This document shows, one piece after another, positions 58,901 to 64,000 of a stretch of 64,000 nucleotides of DNA (position 1 is the stretch's first letter; each line of letters opens with the position of its first letter). Made by a program: the position numbers and the translations under genes. Source of the stretch: Carnegiea gigantea. Its lineage: Eukaryota; Streptophyta; Magnoliopsida; Caryophyllales; Cactaceae. The notes beneath the pieces were generated by a model. It made no database searches, was not told the origin of the DNA, and saw only the letters and a list, made by a program, of their open reading frames with translations. The DNA is taken from positions 889,501-953,500 of the forward strand of contig JAKOGI010000141.1 of NCBI GenBank assembly GCA_029747015.1. Direction: 5' to 3'.

Positions 58901-58957
58901 TAAATCCTTTTAGGTCTTTTAGGCCTTAGCTCAGGACCAATTTCCTTTGCTAGTGAA
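58899..58957 (-). pseudogene. fragment similar to the helicase exon at 63942-64000
   Basis: It aligns without gaps to 63942-64000, about 43 of 54 positions identical by hand count. The translation is also alike: KEIGPELRPKRPKRIY against [16 protein letters not shown]. It lies about 2 kb downstream of the gene in the same orientation, fused in sequence to the RNase H relic. Confidence 0.6.
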
Positions 58958-59202
58958 AGCCGAAGCTTAAACTTATAGAAATTAATGTTGTGCTCAAATC
59001 ACAAACTAGTTTTCTGGTATGCTCAAATCCTGCGTTCCCCGGCCTAGCATTTCTCAGAACAATAAGATCTCCGGACTCCGACTCGTAGTGTCATCTAGCA
59101 TTTTTGAAATGTATTATAGGTTTGGTTGAATGTGATAGCCAAACAGTCTCTTGGGTGGCTTGGATTTGAGCTTGCAAGGAACTATATTTGATATCGCACA
59201 AT

Positions 59203-59600
59203 TAGGGGTGGACAATGGATTGGGTCAGATCGGATTAAGGTCGGTCCGTTTGTAAAGTGGGTCAGGTTGGGTAATGGTTGACCCATTAACAATTTGGGTC
59301 GGGTCGGGTATTTTATGAAAATAAATGGGTCACGTCGGGCGGCCATGGGCAATCTGCATTTGACCTGCTTTAAAATGTTCATGCACAAAAACATTGTTTA
59401 TAATAATTATTTTATGCATAAAGCGTTAGTAATGAGTGTAACTAATTGCAGCATGTAAATTACTGTGACAAGTAGATAGAAAAAGTAACAAGTTATTAAA
59501 CGGGCCACAATCCAACCTGACCAGATAATATACTTTAATGGGCCGGCTCATTAATAACCTAATCCACTATTGGTCCAATCCTTTGTTGATCCTTCCTTTC
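59203..59600. mobile_element. truncated hAT-like repeat
   Basis: It starts TAGGGGTGGACAATGG, a common plant hAT MITE end, followed by gggtcgggtcggg-type repeats and inverted gaccc motifs (to about 59580). The matching right end is missing. Confidence 0.5.
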
Positions 59601-59769
59601 TTGAATGATAACATTGAAATTTGCAATGGTGGTGGCCATGGAGCCATCTTTGAGCACTTCTGATAAAAATACTTCTATTTTTCCTTTCCTTGCAGTTTGA
59701 TCAATGAATCATGACATTGTTACTTTTGGCTCCGTCATTTTGATAACCGTTATTTGATAAATACAACAT

Positions 59770-60152
59770 GCGAAATGATAAGTGTCTTACTGTAAGACAC
59801 TTTTTAAGTGTCTTATTTTCACTTAAATGTGTATTCACATATTAAATTGGAAAAAAAAGGTACGCTTGAATAGTGAAAGGATGTCAAAACTTATAAATTG
59901 TATAAAATTAATATTTGATGCATAATCTTTCATATTTACAAAATCACACATATGATATGCCTTCGTAAATGGGGTTGATTCAGTTAGGGTTTAATTTGTA
60001 TTTATTAGCGTAACCAATACATATTAAAACTTTATAACTCATAATAAGTTGTAATTATTAAAAATTTGATGATTTTAAATCATAAAATATATTAATTTGA
60101 GTTAAAATAAGACATTTAAGAGTGTCTTATAGCAAGATATGTATCATCACCC
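59770..60152. mobile_element. Mutator-like MITE
   Basis: The element is 383 bp. A perfect 9-bp target duplication atacaacat (59761-59769, 60153-60161) is the Mutator signature. Terminal repeats of about 50 bases match at roughly 70-75%. Within each end lies a palindrome around gtgtcttac/gtaagacac; the left one (59781-59803) is perfect with a one-base centre. No ORF. Confidence 0.85.
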
Positions 60153-60161
60153 ATACAACAT

Positions 60162-60880
60162 TTAATCTCGAAGATCTTTTCGTTTTTTTTCCCCACTCAT
60201 GCAGAACAGTCAAACATGAGCAAAATACACCAGTATTAAGTTGGTGGTACAGAAACAATTGCATCTAAGACACTTCACAAGTTACTCATAGAACACATCA
60301 GGAAAACCCCGCACAGTTACTCCATCAGTCCTTCCCCTGCAACACCCCCTCCCCCAAAAACAAAAAAAAAAAGACAACAAAAAAACCCACACGGTCAAGC
60401 AGTCTTTTCGTTTTGGCAGCTCCTTCTGGATCTGATTCTGATGGCTACTCCTCTCTTCATTTTGGACCTCAGAAGATTTCTAACAGTCGCAAAAGACAAC
60501 ACAGATACCACATGTCAACAATTTTAACCACGAACTACTTATTAAGGGCGCAGTGGTTGTTCAAGTAGTTTAAGCACACAAAGACAAAGATAGAATGGCT
60601 CGACTTGGGTTCTGGCGGATTGACGAAATTTAATGTCACACATCCAATCAGCTCAAGTTCAGGTTTGTTGCGGGTTGGTCTAGGAAGTTGGTTTCTGAAA
60701 TACAAGAAATATTGCTTTGCAAAATGCCTGATTTGTACATTTTTGGTTAGGAAACAACCAGGTTGTCTTATTTCAGAGTGGGATTTTAGCGGTCAGGCAC
60801 AGGTCAGCTTTACCAACTCCACATATTCACACATAATAAGCGCCCCCAAAAAAAAAGTTTTGCTCACCTCAAGCGCAAAC
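60162..60880 (-). other. probable 3' UTR and downstream region of the helicase gene
   Basis: It follows the TGA at 60881-60883. No other gene is supported. The plus-strand ORF at 60605-60892 runs antisense through this and has no motif. Confidence 0.5.
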
Positions 60881-63800
60881 TCAACTCTGTAAAGTCATAG
60901 CAGCTAACTGCCCAACCAAACACTCTGCAGGATCGGCGTTGCGAACAGGAATCCAAACAGATTGAATAGGCCATGACATGGGTACAACCAAGTTCCTACA
61001 TATACAGTAGAAAATGAGGATACAAATGTGACCTTGTAATAAACTCAATATACAGCAACAAGAAAGACGTTTAAGGCATACCCTTCTAAAGTTTTGTGTT
61101 TGCAATGATCCAAGTCATCCTTGGTATACCTCCCAAACGAGACAATGAGTTTCTTAGCAAGTTTTGGTAACTCAGAAGCTGGTGAAATGTCCCAAACTTG
61201 GATAACTTGTGAGCATTTGGATTCTTCTTTCATAATGTCAACGCTCCAAACAAGATATAGCTGCCCATCATCAACCTTGTACTGTTCCAACAATTCAGAA
61301 GTCACAACTTTCTCTGCTGTAGGCTGACGCCAACCTTGACCTAATTTCTTTATCATTTCCGTCACTTTCTTCTCAGTCTTTTTCCCGGTGAGACTAGCTA
61401 TTGAGATCTTAAAATCATCACTGAAGAAAATCTGCACGTACACTCATCATGTTAGTTTTGGTGACTCCTTTATGTTGTAATGATTTGAATGAGGACAAAA
61501 AAGGTGAAGCAGAAAGTACCTTCCATCTTGTTTTTCCATGTTTCAGGAAATCAAAATCAAAACTACCGTCAAAATGGTCGTCCTCTCCTGCATTGCAGAA
61601 ACGCCCTCGTTCCATTGCATCATTCACGAGATCCTTCCACACTGATCCACTCTTGACTAAAGTAATCCCATTCCCTACTATCCACAGACAGTACCTAAAC
61701 AGAACAAGTTGGACATGAATATAGGGAAACTTTTTGAGGTAAATGGCAGAGAATGGTAGAGAGTTGAAGACTAATACCTTGCCCTTGTTAGAGCGACATT
61801 TGTCCTCTGATGATTGGAAAGAAACCCAACCGATCCATTTCTATTGCTTCGGACGGTTGATATTATGATTATGTCCTCCTCACCTCCTTGAAATCCATCA
61901 ACAGACCGAACACTGACAGAGAACCCCGTTTCTTTATTTGCTGCATATTTCTTCCCAAGTTTTTGTTCAATCAAACTTACTTGACCTTTGTAAGGTGATA
62001 TAACTCCCACACTAACTTTCTGTTTCTTTATACAATGCTCTGCATATTAGGAAGATATTCGGAAAATTTAGATTTTATTTTATGTTAGTTAATGTTTGTG
62101 GGTAGATGTGGTACACGAAATCTTACCCTCAAACAGCTTTGCCACAATCTGAATGACAACTGTTGCTTCCTCCACATTTCTCGGGCTATGCCCTTTATCA
62201 AAATCCTCCTTGCCTCTGGCTACATTGATAAAAGAATAGGACCTGTACTTCATCTCTTTAAGAAAATGCCTATCATACCTTCTTTCTTTCACATTTGGTC
62301 CGTCTACAATCTTCTTGTCATAGAATTCTTTATTGGGGAATAAACTTATTGAAGGATGCATCCTGTATTGAATACTGAGGAGGTGCTTCTTTTGTCCTAA
62401 CATTGCTAGCCTTTGAAACAAACTCCTCCCAAAGTTCGCATTCTCTGAAACCTAAAACCACCAGAAACACCAATAATGAGCAACGAGGTGACAGAACTCA
62501 AAGCTAACTGATATAAGAGTTTATGACCGAATTCTAACCTTGCTTTGAACCATAGCAGGGAGTTGTCGATCATCACCTATAAGGATTGCATTTCTTACAC
62601 CGGGAAGTCGCAAAGGAATTGCAGATTCACATTCCTTAAGCTGAGCAGCTTCATCTATGATCACCATTTGCACTTTGCTTCCTACCTTAATGGAGCTTGA
62701 AGCAGTACAGAATACCAAGGATGCCCTTGACAAGCAAAAATCCTTAGTTGTGCCCTCAATTTCGGGCCCAGGAAATTGTTTATGAAGTGATTTCAAGATT
62801 TTAAGGATCTCTTCCTTCTTCACCATTAGTTCATTGAAGCAGCCAACATTCTTTTTTCCATTTTCAAGACTGCTGAATTGATCATTTAGCCTAATCATCT
62901 CTTTTGCCACAGCTAATGGTATGCATGATGTTGGGAGGTGAGTGTAGAAACTCTTGGCACATAACATTAAGCGATCGGCTAAGGAGTAGAAAGTCTTTAC
63001 CACAAACTCTGTAAATGTCATCAAGTAATCTAGTTCTGGTCCCAGTTCAGTCTTGCTGTTTTCTTCATTCTTCTTTCCTTTGTGCTTGTTTTCTTTTGCA
63101 GTTTCTTTCAAGGACTTTTTGAAAATACTCTTCTGTTTTTTCTTGTGGTTCTTCCCCAAGTCCTTTGGGTCGCCTTTTCCTTTCTCATTCCCATCATCCA
63201 ATTGTGCTTTGTGCCCCTGCACATATTCATTGTACCTTCCTTCGGGATCTTCAAGCAAGGATATCATTGACCCTAAACTAGGCCGCCAACCTCGAATACA
63301 ATTATTGAGTATTTCTACTCGATAGTCAAGAAATATGTCCACAAGCACATCGTGATCCTTCACCTTCATTCTCTCCTCATTCCCAAATAGGACTATGTCT
63401 CCCAACCCATATGTGTCATGATCAAGGAACGCTAAGACGAGCCCCATGAGTCTTTCAGCCACTTGCAAAACTGCAATGTTGGTGGGAGCACAGGTTAATG
63501 TTCGGCACCTCAGCTTAAGGAGCACAAACAACAAAGAAGCAACCGTCTTAGTCTTTCCTGTCCCAGGTGGCCCCCATATAAGCTTCACATTGCTGCTTTG
63601 ATGAGGGCATTGTCTTATTGAGCTGCAGTTCAACACTGCTTTTTTCTGGGACTCATCCAACTTGAAAGAATCAATCAGATTCAACACAGTAGATTTTTCT
63701 TGGGAAAGGCAAAGAGTACAATCATTGTCCCCCTGTAAATTTAACACACAAAAAATATATCAGTAGAAAATCTATTCTTTTTAATTGTTTTTTTTTTGGG

Positions 63801-64000
63801 GGGGGGGTTTGAAGAAGTATGTACTTACAGCAGAATCATATTGCAAAACCTTCTTTATGAGACTGAAATTCGCAGTTTTAGGTGTATGATTCAATGCCCA
63901 CCATATTCTCATATTTGTGGTCATGTTGATCAAATAAGTGGCATAAATCCTGTTAGCCCCTTTAGGCCTTAGCTCATGGCTGATTTCCTCGGCTGTCACA
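60881..64000 (-). CDS. SEN1/UPF1-like superfamily 1 RNA/DNA helicase, 3' part of gene
   Basis: Seven exons on the minus strand: 63829-64000 (open at the window edge), 62539-63732, 62127-62451, 61777-62039, 61520-61694, 61082-61431, 60881-60995. All introns are GT-AG and 80-100 bases, and the joins keep frame. Domains: Walker [11 protein letters not shown] (about 63547-63576), DEAA box IIDEAAQL (62638-62661), GDDRQLPA (62554-62577), QYRMHP (about 62358-62375), [10 protein letters not shown] and [20 protein letters not shown] (exon 4), LTRAR across the exon 4/5 join. So both AAA_11 and AAA_12 halves are present. A Lys-rich insert (about 63060-63190) lies between Walker A and the DEAA box, as in this plant subfamily. 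The C-terminus after LTRAR is about 200 residues and ends LAAMTLQS. The family unwinds nucleic acid in RNA processing or surveillance. The substrate here is unknown. It looks intact. Confidence 0.92.

Overview
This window is nuclear DNA of a flowering plant, almost certainly a eudicot. The evidence is nested plant-type LTR retrotransposons, an AT-rich background, a piece of plastid psbA buried in a retroelement, and a multi-exon plant SF1 helicase gene with GT-AG introns. About two thirds is transposon-derived. I see no bacterial features and no CRISPR array. The species cannot be told from sequence alone.

Layout. 1-5181: 3' half of a Ty1/copia Sirevirus-like element (RT-RNase H remnant, post-pol ORF, complete 1.6-kb LTR). 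It is inserted in the 3' LTR of a decayed Athila/Tat-type Ty3/gypsy element on the minus strand (element A, 5182-14756). 15471-25840: a decayed L1-type LINE, split by a gag-only LTR element (B, 16768-22620, minus) and by a small hAT element (24947-25614). 25967-39881: a second gag-only LTR element (D, plus). It holds a third one (C, 27110-32745) in its left LTR, a plastid psbA fragment in its gag, and a hAT MITE in its right LTR. 39882-60160: gene-poor DNA with MITEs (hAT, PIF/Harbinger, Mutator-like), two SINE-like insertions, a decayed tRNA-Leu, a complete TRIM with matching target duplications, an RNase H-domain pseudogene, and two weak small-gene candidates. 60881-64000: the 3' seven exons in view of a SEN1/UPF1-like helicase gene on the minus strand.

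The most interesting signal is the set B, C and D. Each carries a decayed gag-like ORF and no pol. Each has lost a different part of a zinc knuckle, and overlaying the three gives C-x2-C-x4-H-x4-C. Just 3' of gag each has two tandem hairpins in the same order, with paired base changes between copies. All three use a tRNA-Asp-like primer site and end in the same pre-PPT motif as gypsy element A. This fits gag-only non-autonomous elements that depend on an Athila/Tat-type partner and carry a conserved structured RNA.

Limits: everything was read by eye, with no database search. Element boundaries rest on terminal repeats, primer sites and target duplications where those could be found. Stops and frameshifts could in part be assembly errors.
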